A stretch of 64,000 nt of DNA from Oleidesulfovibrio sp047973035 (GTDB lineage: Bacteria > Desulfobacterota > Desulfovibrionia > Desulfovibrionales > Desulfovibrionaceae), in contig NZ_JBKEBF010000041.1 in assembly GCF_047973035.1 (NCBI RefSeq), positions 67,367 through 131,366 of the forward strand, in the 5' to 3' direction. A model generated the notes under the pieces. It was not told the origin of the DNA and did no database searches. It saw only the letters and a program-made list of their open reading frames with translations. The position numbers were made by a program, and so were the translations under genes. Of this stretch, positions 43,339 through 51,886 are shown piece after piece; the stretch's first letter is position 1; each line of letters opens with the position of its first letter.

Positions 43339-43474
43339 TTCTCATCTCCAATATATGACGTTGGATTAAGGCGTACGCTATGCGTCGCCTAAAAGGCAAT
43401 CTAAGAGGTAGACCTTCTTTCAGACCATCAGCCTCTTGTCAACCGCAAACTCGCAACAGAAGCGGATTTTGACT

Positions 43475-43497
43475 TTTTTTGCTCAAAAAGCAAAAAA
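43475..43497. repeat. AT-rich inverted repeat upstream of HU
   Basis: TTTTTTGCT and AGCAAAAAA flank a 5-base centre in the divergent region between HU and the GyrI-like gene. It could be a regulatory site or part of a curved A-tract region. Confidence 0.5.
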
Positions 43498-43561
43498 TCG
43501 TCCTACCAGTTGGACATGGCTTCTGTGTCGTGTATAGAGGCTAAAAGCGCAAGAGGTTGCC

Positions 43562-44032
43562 ATGGAAGTACGCGTTGTTAAGATGGGGGAGTTCTCTGTT
43601 GCGGGTATCCGCACATACGGCCCCTATGATACGTCCGCTCCCGAAGCATGGACTATGCTGGCCCCCTGGCTTGACAGGACTGCAAAGGATTCCTTTGAAG
43701 TCATATACTGGGGCATCATGCACGACGACCTGTATATGACGCCCGCTCACAGCATCCGCTATGAGGCTGCGGTTTCTATTCCTGCAGATTTCCGGCATGA
43801 TGATACGGTATTTGTCCGTACCATACCTTCCTGCGAATATGCGGTGGCAGAATACACCGGCCCCTACCACGAGGTACAGGGCATCTGGCTGAGGTTGCTA
43901 TGGGACTGGTTGCCCCTGAGTGGCAGGTGTCCGGCCACTCAGCCCTTCATGGAACAATACATAGGCAGTCCGGCCAACACGTCGTCCGCACTGATGACCA
44001 CGAGGCTCTACCTGCCTCTTGCGCCGTTGTAA
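43562..44032 (+). CDS. GyrI-like/AraC effector-binding domain protein
   Basis: A 156-residue single-domain protein starting MEVRVVKMGEFSVAGIRTYGPYD. It fits the GyrI-like small-molecule-binding fold (SOUL/AraC effector-binding group): 'SIRYEAAVSIPADFRHDD', 'IPSCEYAVAEYTGPYHEVQGIWLRLLWDWLP'. Stand-alone members bind or hydrolyse hydrophobic or cationic compounds, or inhibit gyrase in E. coli SbmC. The function here is unknown. It lacks a DNA-binding domain. GAGG precedes the ATG; the lipoprotein gene follows 26 bases later. Confidence 0.82.
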   Translation: MEVRVVKMGEFSVAGIRTYGPYDTSAPEAWTMLAPWLDRTAKDSFEVIYWGIMHDDLYMTPAHSIRYEAAVSIPADFRHDDTVFVRTIPSCEYAVAEYTGPYHEVQGIWLRLLWDWLPLSGRCPATQPFMEQYIGSPANTSSALMTTRLYLPLAPL

Positions 44033-44058
44033 GACACTTTTTCAGGAGATTACAAAAG

Positions 44059-44637
44059 ATGCGTTTGCTTCGTATGCCTTTACTGCTCTGCCTGCTTGCT
44101 GCCGCCATGCTTATTTCTGCATGCGGCCCGACAGAGCATGTCCGCCTGCGGTATACTTCTCAGGCTCCTATCGTTGCCCCTGCACCTGATGCAGCCAAAG
44201 TCATCGTTGTCCGCTTTGACGATGCCCGCGCGAAGACATCCGTGGGTAAACGCAAGGATGGCACACCCTTCACTCCCCTTTCGGGCATGGCACACTGGGT
44301 GTCAGATGCGCTGTATCAGGAGCTTGCACGTCGTCCTGTTTTTGCCAGCTACGTTACAGATAAAAATTCTGCCGAAGGCAAAGGCTATGTGGTGACAGGC
44401 ACCCTGCATAAAGTGTGGCTGGAAGAAGAAAGCACCATTGACTACCGGACAAATATTGAACTGGCAGTTACAATGACTTCTCCCGATGGTGAGACCGTGT
44501 TTTCGGAAACGCTGCGTGGCGCACTGACCAAGCGGGTTGTTCCTACAGAAAATGCCACTCAGGAACTTATGACCGAAGCCCTGCGTGACATTGTGGTTCC
44601 CCTTGCAGACAAAATTGCCGCAAGCGCGCGTAAATAA
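44059..44637 (+). CDS. Lipoprotein of unknown function
   Basis: A 192-residue envelope protein. The signal peptide ends in the lipobox LISAC (Cys22). The mature part begins 'GPTEHVRLRYTSQAP' and contains 'VIVVRFDDARAKTSVGKRKDGTPFTPLSGMAHWVSDALYQELARR' and 'EGKGYVVTGTLHKVWLEEE'. This general design resembles YajG-like and LPS/secretion-assembly lipoproteins that test for an assembled complex, but no family is certain. The start at 44059 has AGGAG upstream; a longer frame begins inside the previous gene. The TPR gene begins 14 bases after its stop. Confidence 0.8.
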   Translation: MRLLRMPLLLCLLAAAMLISACGPTEHVRLRYTSQAPIVAPAPDAAKVIVVRFDDARAKTSVGKRKDGTPFTPLSGMAHWVSDALYQELARRPVFASYVTDKNSAEGKGYVVTGTLHKVWLEEESTIDYRTNIELAVTMTSPDGETVFSETLRGALTKRVVPTENATQELMTEALRDIVVPLADKIAASARK

Positions 44638-44651
44638 GGTTCTGACTGCCC

Positions 44652-45677
44652 ATGAGACGTTTTCTGCCGGGCATATTGCCCACACTGATAAGCTACTCGC
44701 TTTTTTTTGCAATATGTCCGGCAGCTGCACAGCCGCAAAGCACTCCCGCGTCGATCTTTACCCATACGGTTGTCCAGCCATACGGTGGCGATGTCAGTGA
44801 CGAAGCGGCTTACGAGGCTGCTGTCGTTCTGGCACGTCATGCGTTGGTCGACATGCTTTCAGGATGGCTGGCAAACCATTCCGCCCTTTCGCTGGCTTTT
44901 GCTGAAACACCGCCCCGCGCCGTTGCCGATGCACTGATTGATGCCAAAGTAACAGGCACTGAGTTCCTCACTGATGCAAGCAGCGAAGCCGTAGCCGTAA
45001 CGGTTACGGCCTCTTTTTTCCCCTCGCAGACAGTACAGAAAGCCAAAGAGTTGCTTTTACATAACGACCTTCTGTCACTCCATCGCTATGCCCTGCAACA
45101 CGAACAGAACCTGCTGGACCACTTTGTAAGCCTGACCGGACAACGGAAAACCCCGTATGAAGAAACTCCGAAAGGCAGCGCTGAATACAGCCGCCTGGTG
45201 AATGCTCTTCGCAGCATGCAGGCATACCGCGAAGTTCTGCCGCTGTTACAAACCAACGGTATCTGGCAGGTGCCGGAAACTGTGACGGAACGGATGCGGG
45301 CTGCTATCGATCTGGACCAGCGTAACCCGCTGGCATGGAATGCACTGGGTGAAGCACACTATCAGCTGGAGCGAACCATAGATGCCGCCGGCGAGCAGGA
45401 CACCGCAATCAGGCTTAATCCGGAATTTGCCCGTGCATGGCATGCACGCGGTACAGCTTACCTAAAATTGAGCCTTGCGGAACTGGCTCTGGAGGACTTC
45501 ACCCGTGCCCTTGTGCTGGAGCCGGAAGAAGCTTCATACTGGCAAGCACGAGGCTCTGCCTATCTTGTGCTGAATAAATTCGACGCAATGTGTCGCGACT
45601 ATGCCAAAGCCTGCTCCTTAGGAAATTGTGACAGCCTGCACTGGGCGCGCAGTCGCGGACATTGTCCCGACCAATAG
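44652..45677 (+). CDS. Secreted TPR-repeat protein
   Basis: A 341-residue exported protein: signal peptide to about residue 26 ('FFAICPAAAQP'), then a domain with 'YGGDVSDEAAYEAAVVLARHALVDMLSGWL' that is not recognised. C-terminal tetratricopeptide repeats follow at ~215-325 ('NPLAWNALGEAHYQLERTIDAAGEQDTAIRLNPEFARAWHARGTAYLKLSLAELALEDFTRAL'), ending in a cysteine-containing tail. It is adjacent to the lipoprotein gene, so the two may form one envelope complex. Confidence 0.82.
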   Translation: MRRFLPGILPTLISYSLFFAICPAAAQPQSTPASIFTHTVVQPYGGDVSDEAAYEAAVVLARHALVDMLSGWLANHSALSLAFAETPPRAVADALIDAKVTGTEFLTDASSEAVAVTVTASFFPSQTVQKAKELLLHNDLLSLHRYALQHEQNLLDHFVSLTGQRKTPYEETPKGSAEYSRLVNALRSMQAYREVLPLLQTNGIWQVPETVTERMRAAIDLDQRNPLAWNALGEAHYQLERTIDAAGEQDTAIRLNPEFARAWHARGTAYLKLSLAELALEDFTRALVLEPEEASYWQARGSAYLVLNKFDAMCRDYAKACSLGNCDSLHWARSRGHCPDQ

Positions 45678-45997
45678 TTGCTCAAAAAAGTGCGCAGCTA
45701 CCGACAACTTATTGTACTCATCCTGCTTTCGGAGCTGCTGCGGCTTTCTGCCCACCTGCTGCTCTGTGTCCATGCTGTCTCGTGTTTGCCTGCCTTGATT
45801 TTCTGTTCAGTTTCGGGCGCAGTCTGCCCTTATATCCACTCTCCCCCATCCTCAACACGCCTGCTCTTTTCCGGATCCCCGCCAAGAAACATTGTCCCTG
45901 AGCCTTCTTAATAACAAGCCATTCTGCCGATAGCCTGTACACATCAGCCCTGTTGTTTCTGTAATATTCCGCGCACAATCCGTCAGAAATTTTATAA

Positions 45998-46042
45998 AAA
46001 AGCTGCTGGCCGTGTCCCAAGGGGTGCAGGGACACGGCCAGC
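45998..46042 (-). terminator. Strong minus-strand terminator in the gene-poor interval
   Basis: A perfect 14-base stem with a 10-base loop; on the minus strand AGC and six T residues follow. No minus-strand gene lies upstream within more than 2 kb. Confidence 0.8.
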
Positions 46043-46150
46043 TATGCAAGGGAGGAGGATGAAGTCGGTGCCATGCACCGCTTGTCCGCGGCTTGCTGCC
46101 TAAGCCACGAACCGCTGCGTCGTCGGGAAACGCAACACTTTTCTATCTAG
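45998..46150 (-). ncRNA. Candidate small RNA ending in a strong terminator
   Basis: The minus strand has no protein gene to feed the terminator at 46042-45998, so a short independent RNA is the simplest explanation. Reading minus from ~46150, hairpins GGCTT-N7-AAGCC and CGGTGC-atg-GCACCG are followed by an unpaired CCTCCTCCC stretch (complementary to ribosome-binding sites). A 14-base stem GCTGGCCGTGTCCC/GGGACACGGCCAGC and then T6 end it. The layout is typical of trans-acting small RNAs. The 5' end and promoter are not determined (candidate weak -10 boxes near 46147-46155). Confidence 0.45.
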
Positions 46151-46616
46151 TACAGAATACGCGGGTGTGACACTCCTGCCATTATTTTCTGAACGCGGAC
46201 TTCACAGCTTGAAGCAACAGCCTTGGTTGCACATCTGCACTTTTGCTTCCTTCCGCAATGGTTGAACCAATGTACTGCCTCACAAAGCAATTCATCGCGC
46301 AATCAAACAAAATGAAACAACACTATCACCGATAGCTAACCATGCTATACTGGCTGTGGTAAATGCGGTATCTGCAAGACTAAGCAATACATTTTTATCA
46401 CAAGCCCTTGCAAAGCTTTTCATTAGAAACTATCGTTTATTAACGGCATGTTACACAACACATGTAATGCAATCACAGTTTCAGGGCGTACAAAACGGCC
46501 TGCTTGTGAATATAAATTTCCACAATTTTATCCTCGGCACTTGACGTGCTCTGAGGTGGGGAGTAGTACTTCATTTACTGTTTGCACAAACAAACAGCGT
46601 GATACCTTCTTCCTTT

Positions 46617-46684
46617 GCGGGTGTAACACCCCGCGATGCTACTGTGTGTGCCGTGTGGCGCCGGGGCGGGTGTGCCGCCCCGGC
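46617..46684. repeat. Two tandem GC-rich hairpins
   Basis: GGGTG-taa-CACCC within 46617-46634, then GCCGGGGCGG-gtgtg-CCGCCCCGGC at 46660-46684 (perfect 10-base stem). Neither has a T-run. They lie ~370 bases before the aminopeptidase start. Confidence 0.7.
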
Positions 46685-47053
46685 AACGCGCAAACAGCAA
46701 TTTGATGTACATCCCGATCTGTCCACACATTTCGGGTTCCATAAAAAAAAGACATATACGCTCCGTATATCTGCATGCCGAGGAACTTCCGCCCTTGGCA
46801 TGCACTTTTTTTATCACTGCCTTACTTCCCCATATTTTTTACCCGCAACAGTGACTCCCGCAGGCGGATTTTGTCCAGCCGGCTCCGCCGGACTACAGCG
46901 ACTCCACTACATCAAACGGTTCTTCTCCCCGATCCGGATAACAACGCGATACCAGGCCAACGAACCGCACCCCGCCTGTTGCAGCGCTTCAGAAAGCCCT
47001 CTCTCTTGCCCTTGCGCCGGATATGGCGCACACTGGAAACAGGAGACGTCACC

Positions 47054-48253
47054 ATGTACACGCCTGATGAGCTTGAAAAATATGCCGATGTCATGCTGTG
47101 GGGCCTGCGTCGCGGCAAAAAAAGCCCGCTTGCTAAAAGCAGCTTTATTCTTGTGCGCTTTCATCTGCCCGCTCTGCCGTTGGCAGAAGAACTATGCGCC
47201 CGCATCCATGATCAAGGCATGATTCCCATTGCACGCATGCTGCCCACGCCACGCATGGAACATGACATATACACGAAGGCGAACCGCAAACGCCTGACAA
47301 CAATTCTGCCGGGCGAGCGCGACCTGTATAATCACCTGCACGGGGTCATTTCCTTGCTTGCGCCGGAATCCATGTCCCATCTGGCAGATGTAGACCCTGA
47401 AAATCTGGCAATCTACCAACAGGCCCGTCAGCCGCTTCAGTCCATCGCGCGTATCCGCGAAGACATGGGTGCCTTCGGCTGGACATTATGCATATACCCC
47501 ACGCAGGCGCAGGCGGATGCAGCCGGTCTAACGCTTGATGAGTATGCACAGGAAATCAAAAAGGCCTGCCTTCTGACAGAAGGCTCCCCCGTTCACGAAT
47601 GGCGCATGCTGGTTAAACATGCAGAAGAAATCCGTAGCTGGCTGAACAGCATGGATATAGTCAGCCTGAGGGTTGAGTCAGAAAACATCGACCTTCTTGT
47701 CGGTATGGGAGAACGCAGAAACTGGGCAGGCATTACCGGCCGTAATATTCCCAGTTTCGAAATGTACGTCTCGCCGGACTGCCGCGCCACGGAAGGAGTG
47801 TACTACGCAGACCTTCCTTCATATCGGTCCGGCAACGTTGTCGAGGGTATCCGTCTGGAGTTTACAAGCGGCAGGGCAACAAAGCTTACGGCGCACAAAG
47901 GCGAACGCTTTGCCACTGAGCAGCTTAACTCGGATCAGGGAGCAGCTTTGCTGGGTGAATTTGCGCTGGTAGACAAGCGTTTTTCACGAATTAACAAATT
48001 TATGGCCAATACACTGTTTGACGAAAACCACGGGGGCAGGCACGGTTCCATGCATATTGCCCTTGGTCAATCCTACGCAAACACGTTTGACGGTCCGCCG
48101 GAAGACCTGACTCCGGAAATGAAACGTCAGCTGGGCCTTAACACCTCTACCCTGCATTGGGACCTTGTTAACACCGAGCCCAAACACGTTACCGCACTAC
48201 TGCGCCACGGTGAAAAGCGCACAATTTATCAGAACGGTCAGTTTACTCTGTAA
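47054..48253 (+). CDS. Aminopeptidase, M29 family
   Basis: A metal-dependent leucyl-type aminopeptidase, 399 residues from MYTPDELEKYADVMLWGL. The M29 metal ligands can be placed: E236 in 'NIPSFEMYVSPD', E302 in 'LLGEFALVDKRF', H334 in 'GSMHIALGQSY', and H368 and D370 in 'STLHWDLV'. 'ENIDLLVGMGERRNWAGITGRN' precedes the first ligand as in AmpS/AmpT. It probably trims cytoplasmic peptides. AGGAGA lies 7 bases before the ATG; the longer frame to 46775 lacks family similarity. Confidence 0.9.
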   Translation: MYTPDELEKYADVMLWGLRRGKKSPLAKSSFILVRFHLPALPLAEELCARIHDQGMIPIARMLPTPRMEHDIYTKANRKRLTTILPGERDLYNHLHGVISLLAPESMSHLADVDPENLAIYQQARQPLQSIARIREDMGAFGWTLCIYPTQAQADAAGLTLDEYAQEIKKACLLTEGSPVHEWRMLVKHAEEIRSWLNSMDIVSLRVESENIDLLVGMGERRNWAGITGRNIPSFEMYVSPDCRATEGVYYADLPSYRSGNVVEGIRLEFTSGRATKLTAHKGERFATEQLNSDQGAALLGEFALVDKRFSRINKFMANTLFDENHGGRHGSMHIALGQSYANTFDGPPEDLTPEMKRQLGLNTSTLHWDLVNTEPKHVTALLRHGEKRTIYQNGQFTL

Positions 48254-48327
48254 CCCCCCCGCAGGTACCCTCAGCCCATCGCGATAACTGCATAAAAACA
48301 AGACGTTCAGGAAAGATACCAACTCAT

Positions 48328-48660
48328 ATGGAACACATACTTATCAAGGTGTACGGCAACCTGCGGCCCGTAACGGCATCGTTTGCAGAACAGCTACAGG
48401 CCGAACAGCCGGAAAAAGAAGATGGAACAGAAGCGCTGGAACTTGACGGCGACATGCTGCTTTTCTCATTTGAAGGCATGTATTACCCCATTGACGAAGT
48501 CGTCGATATCGTCAAAGCAGGCCTGACCGCCGCCATGGAAGGGAAGATTGATTATATTGATATGGATGAATGGACACTGACCCGCTACACCATATCAAAA
48601 GGAACCATAACACACGCAACGCGCAGCCTGAACCATGTCATGGCCTATTCTGGCCACTGA
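48328..48660 (+). CDS. Small acidic protein of unknown function
   Basis: A 110-residue soluble protein, MEHILIKVYGNLRPVTASF. It is rich in Asp and Glu, with 'LELDGDMLLFSFEGMYYPIDEVVDIVKAGLTAAMEGKIDYIDMDEWTLTRYTI'. No signal peptide or known motif. Codon use and composition look like a real gene, it has GAAAG upstream, and a terminator follows. It lies 74 bases after the aminopeptidase and may share its transcript. Confidence 0.75.
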   Translation: MEHILIKVYGNLRPVTASFAEQLQAEQPEKEDGTEALELDGDMLLFSFEGMYYPIDEVVDIVKAGLTAAMEGKIDYIDMDEWTLTRYTISKGTITHATRSLNHVMAYSGH

Positions 48661-48750
48661 TGCCGCAGCCATGCGCCCCGTGCGGGCAGGGCGCGCCGCC
48701 ACATGCTTACACAGGCAACAGGCAGCCCGGGCACCACGTAAAATAAACCA

Positions 48751-48778
48751 AAGCCCGTATGAAAACATACGGGCTTTT
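48751..48778. terminator. Terminator after the small acidic protein gene
   Basis: AAGCCCGTATG-aaaa-CATACGGGCTTTTAT: an 11-base stem and T-run. It may also serve the PilZ gene on the minus strand. Confidence 0.85.
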
Positions 48779-48829
48779 ATCTGAACATACGTTCGTTCAG
48801 CAAACACGTTCTTTCTGTTTCCAACACAG

Positions 48830-49195
48830 TTAAATAGCAGCCTCTACAACCTCGGCAAGCTGGTCACGATTCAGATTCAGGCGAGACTGAAACTGAACCC
48901 CGCAGGAGTGCGCATCAATCCAGACAACCTGTGCTTTGAACGGATAAGCGTCAGTAAATTCGGTAAAAGGCCACTCGTCAATTGTAACGTCTCTGCCCTG
49001 AACAAGCCATTCCGGCGCAGTCATCCCCGGTGACAGACGCATTCTGGCCCCGCCGATGCTGATATCCCCCAGCATACAGGTTATGGATTCTTCGCCATGT
49101 TGCAACAGTACAAAAACAGGAGTGTCCAAAGGCATACGCTCCTCCTGTCTGCGATCAGCCTTTTCCAAGACTCTGTTCTCGATCTGGTTACCCAT
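48830..49195 (-). CDS. PilZ-domain protein
   Basis: A 121-residue single-domain protein that probably binds cyclic di-GMP. The ligand motif is split as usual: RRxxR-like 'DRRQEERMPLD' at ~14-24 and D-x-S-x-G-G as 'DISIGGARM' at ~44-52. It lies 11 bases after the TPR gene on the same strand, so the two are likely co-transcribed and may act together. GGAG precedes the ATG. Confidence 0.85.
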   Translation of the reverse strand: MGNQIENRVLEKADRRQEERMPLDTPVFVLLQHGEESITCMLGDISIGGARMRLSPGMTAPEWLVQGRDVTIDEWPFTEFTDAYPFKAQVVWIDAHSCGVQFQSRLNLNRDQLAEVVEAAI

Positions 49196-49206
49196 ATATC
49201 AGGCTC

Positions 49207-49986
49207 CTATCTGCAAGAGGCATCTTCTACCGTGCCTAAAAATTCAAGAAACTTTGCCGCCATATCCAATTGCGGGTTCAGAACCAATGCCCGCTCAAGA
49301 TAGTTACGAGCCTCGCAAAGTTGCTCAGTCTCAAAGTATACCCGAGCCAGATTAAAAAGGACATGATCATCTTCACGTAATGCAAGAACTTTATGATGAT
49401 ACCCGACAGCACGTTCATATTGTCTTTTCTTACGGCATGATATGGCCTGTCTGGTTATAAATTTCAGATACTCGTTTACCAGCGACTCTCCGCAACATAG
49501 CGCTGTCAACAAAGCATGCAACCGCTCATCGCTCAGTATCTCTCCGGTCCGAAAAAATGCCGCTGCGCTCACCTCGGCATCTTCCTCCGTCTCTTCTTCT
49601 ACACAGGACGTTTTTTTGCCGATTACGGCAAGCAACCCGCAGGCCAGCTGCCATTCCGCATCGCTGAGAGTTTCCGCAGGCCGGACGGACTGGCTGTCCC
49701 CCTTGTCCCGAATATACATTTTGCTTTGTAGTGATGAGGCCACACGCTTCAGCCGCTCAAAAACCTCGCCAATCTCCGGCCGGTAAGCTTCTGCCAGCTC
49801 TTCCGGTTCAAGGTCGTGCACAAAGCCAGACGGCATTCCTCCGGCTGTCAACGGCTGTCCGGCCATTGTTCCGTCTTCTCTGAACATAACTAAGAGGTAT
49901 ACCGGCTCTGTATCCATAAGGACACCTTCGCCTTCGTGCTCTGTTGCCAGATCAACTGCATATACCCCAAGTACGCTTGCACCCAT
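49207..49986 (-). CDS. TPR-repeat protein upstream of the PilZ gene
   Basis: A 259-residue soluble protein. The N-terminal ~170 residues ('VYLLVMFREDGTMAGQPLTAGG') are not recognised. The C-terminus has tetratricopeptide repeats: 'YERAVGYHHKVLALREDDHVLFNLARVYFETEQLCEARNYLERALVLNPQLDMAAKFLEFL'. GGGGGGAT precedes the ATG. Coupled to the PilZ gene, it may be its partner; related TPR tails occur in two other proteins in this window. Confidence 0.8.
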   Translation of the reverse strand: MGASVLGVYAVDLATEHEGEGVLMDTEPVYLLVMFREDGTMAGQPLTAGGMPSGFVHDLEPEELAEAYRPEIGEVFERLKRVASSLQSKMYIRDKGDSQSVRPAETLSDAEWQLACGLLAVIGKKTSCVEEETEEDAEVSAAAFFRTGEILSDERLHALLTALCCGESLVNEYLKFITRQAISCRKKRQYERAVGYHHKVLALREDDHVLFNLARVYFETEQLCEARNYLERALVLNPQLDMAAKFLEFLGTVEDASCR

Positions 49987-50178
49987 AATCCCCCCATAGC
50001 CTCTCTGCAGGTCTCAGCCTGCAACACTCTGTTGTTGTGTCAAAAACCCTCAGAGCTTTCAAGTCAATGAATCATCCCCTGAAAACATTCCGGATGATTA
50101 CAGCAAATAGTTGGCGCGAGGATAAAAATCGGGCATATTTGTTCATAGGTTCTGCAATCTAACAGTAACGGGAATGAG

Positions 50179-51582
50179 ATGACAGTGAAGAACATGCCCA
50201 AAGAAGCCGAAGTAGCCTGCACCAAAGGACACTTTATTCATGTCCGGCAGCGCGTTGAGGCAAAAATGCAGGATTATGAAAGGTACAGCTTCAGCTCACG
50301 CCAAACCCGCGCCTTCAATGTCTTTTTTGACCTTGCTCAGGAATTCGACTCTCTGGAAGAGGTTTACACGCTGGCAGTGCTGATTCTTAAATCCTTTTTC
50401 GGCGTTGATTCCGCCCTGTTCATTGCCACTGCTTCCGGTGAGCTGGAGTTGAGTTGCTGTTCTTCCGGCCCTGTATGCACCATCGAAACACACGATATAG
50501 CGTCTATGGCGCCACTGGACGGGCCAAAGGTAATTCGTGAGCACCTGTGCCTGCCCGTACGCGGCAAGCTGGCTGTCGCCTCCGGCCTTTCGTCACCGCT
50601 TGCCGGAGACAGGCTGGGCGTTCTGGTAATTATGCCTGTTAACGGCAAAGCGCCGGAACAACATCTTTATTTTGAAAAATTTGCAAACAGGCTCGGATTT
50701 CAGCTGCACAACAAGCTTTTGTTTATGAAAAACAGTGAGCATATCCGATTCATCAACTCACTGGTGCACGATATAGGGCATAACGTCATTGTTCCCAACA
50801 TGTACTTCAAGCTGCTCTTTCGCCAACTGGACGGAAAAATTCAGGCCCTGTCCGAAGCGCTGGAAGAAATCAGCAATCAGCGAATGCCGAACTCTGAATT
50901 TGCAGATGCCTTCCGAAAGCTGACATATGTACACGACAGGCTGGATGAACAATACAAAGAGATCTTCCGCCACTTCCAGCAAACCAGCCTTTTTCTGGAA
51001 ACACTGCTCAGGCAAAGCCACTTCGAAAAAGGGCATTATGTACTGCAGCGCACGCTGTTCGACCTGCACTCCCGTATTGTTTCTCCGCAGCTTGAAAGAT
51101 TCAGGGTCCGCTTTGAAGAAAAAGACATCGACATCCACGAAAGCCCTCTCCTTTCTGAAACTCCGCTGCTGGTACCGGCAGACATGGGATTGATCAGTCA
51201 GGTTCTGGCGAATCTGCTTTCCAATGCAGTCAAATACGCCCGCGCACCTGTGCCCCAGAAGGGGCAGACAGAACAAACCGGCACCAAAAACAGTCGTTTT
51301 GTGCGTTGCACTGTCCGCAGGCTTGAAAACTATTTCGGTCAAGGACAAGACGGTGCCAGAGTGGATGTGTTTACTTCCGGACCCACCATAAAAGACGAAG
51401 ATATACCAAACCTGTTTGCTGCGGATTTTCGCGGCAGCAATACAGAGCATGAGTACGGCACCGGTCACGGTCTTTTCTTCGTGCGTGAAATAATGGAACT
51501 GCACAAAGGAGAAGCCGGTTACGAAGCGTGGCCTGAAGGCAACAATTTTTATTTTGTCCTGCCCTGCGACCCTACCGGCTAA
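50179..51582 (+). CDS. Sensor histidine kinase with an atypical phosphoacceptor region
   Basis: A 467-residue cytoplasmic kinase without transmembrane helices. Residues ~45-185 look GAF-like ('LEEVYTLAVLILKSFFGVDSALFIA'). The putative phosphoacceptor is H197 in 'INSLVHDIGHNVIVPNMYF', which differs from the standard HExxTP form. The ATPase domain shows the N-box 'LANLLSNAVKYA', G1 'TSGPTI' and G2 'YGTGHGLFFVREIMELHKG'. No response regulator is adjacent, so the partner is unknown. It is monocistronic. Confidence 0.82.
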   Translation: MTVKNMPKEAEVACTKGHFIHVRQRVEAKMQDYERYSFSSRQTRAFNVFFDLAQEFDSLEEVYTLAVLILKSFFGVDSALFIATASGELELSCCSSGPVCTIETHDIASMAPLDGPKVIREHLCLPVRGKLAVASGLSSPLAGDRLGVLVIMPVNGKAPEQHLYFEKFANRLGFQLHNKLLFMKNSEHIRFINSLVHDIGHNVIVPNMYFKLLFRQLDGKIQALSEALEEISNQRMPNSEFADAFRKLTYVHDRLDEQYKEIFRHFQQTSLFLETLLRQSHFEKGHYVLQRTLFDLHSRIVSPQLERFRVRFEEKDIDIHESPLLSETPLLVPADMGLISQVLANLLSNAVKYARAPVPQKGQTEQTGTKNSRFVRCTVRRLENYFGQGQDGARVDVFTSGPTIKDEDIPNLFAADFRGSNTEHEYGTGHGLFFVREIMELHKGEAGYEAWPEGNNFYFVLPCDPTG

Positions 51583-51886
51583 TTTTTACAACACTGTCGA
51601 AACCAATTCTCAAAAAACCGCAAAACTTACAGCGGGCCTTGCTTCCTGCCTTTCAAACTGTAAAAACATCCCCGCAAAAGCAACTACAGAAGCCACAGCA
51701 GTCTGGTTTTGCTCAACTTCTGGAAATACTATTTTTGCATTAAAAGCACTAACAAATTTGTAATCCTCCCTCTCGTGCCTTGCTCACACGCCCTGTTTCT
51801 GCTACTCGCTTTGAGCGGGGGACATCCCCCCGAGTCTTTCCGAGAAGCAGCCAGAGGCTTCTTCCATCCAATACAGGGAGTTTTTC
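51583..51886. other. Interval upstream of the ABC transporter genes
   Basis: About 300 bases with no gene or recognisable structure. It should contain the transporter promoter. Confidence 0.35.

Larger units (their letters stand above)
45678..47053. other. 1.4-kb gene-poor interval between the TPR protein and the aminopeptidase
   Basis: Several open frames exist here but none has a family match, a ribosome site or a sensible composition. The interval contains a strong minus-strand terminator at 45998-46042 with a possible small RNA in front of it, and two hairpins at 46617-46684. The aminopeptidase promoter must lie in the last part. Confidence 0.5.

Noticed and set aside
45678..45911. 77-codon frame directly after the secreted TPR gene
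   Set aside because: Hydrophobic but without family match, starts at a weak codon, no ribosome site; likely chance.
46599..47222. 207-codon plus-strand frame before and inside the aminopeptidase
   Set aside because: Overlaps the well-supported M29 gene in another frame, no ribosome site, odd composition rich in Cys, Ser and Arg.
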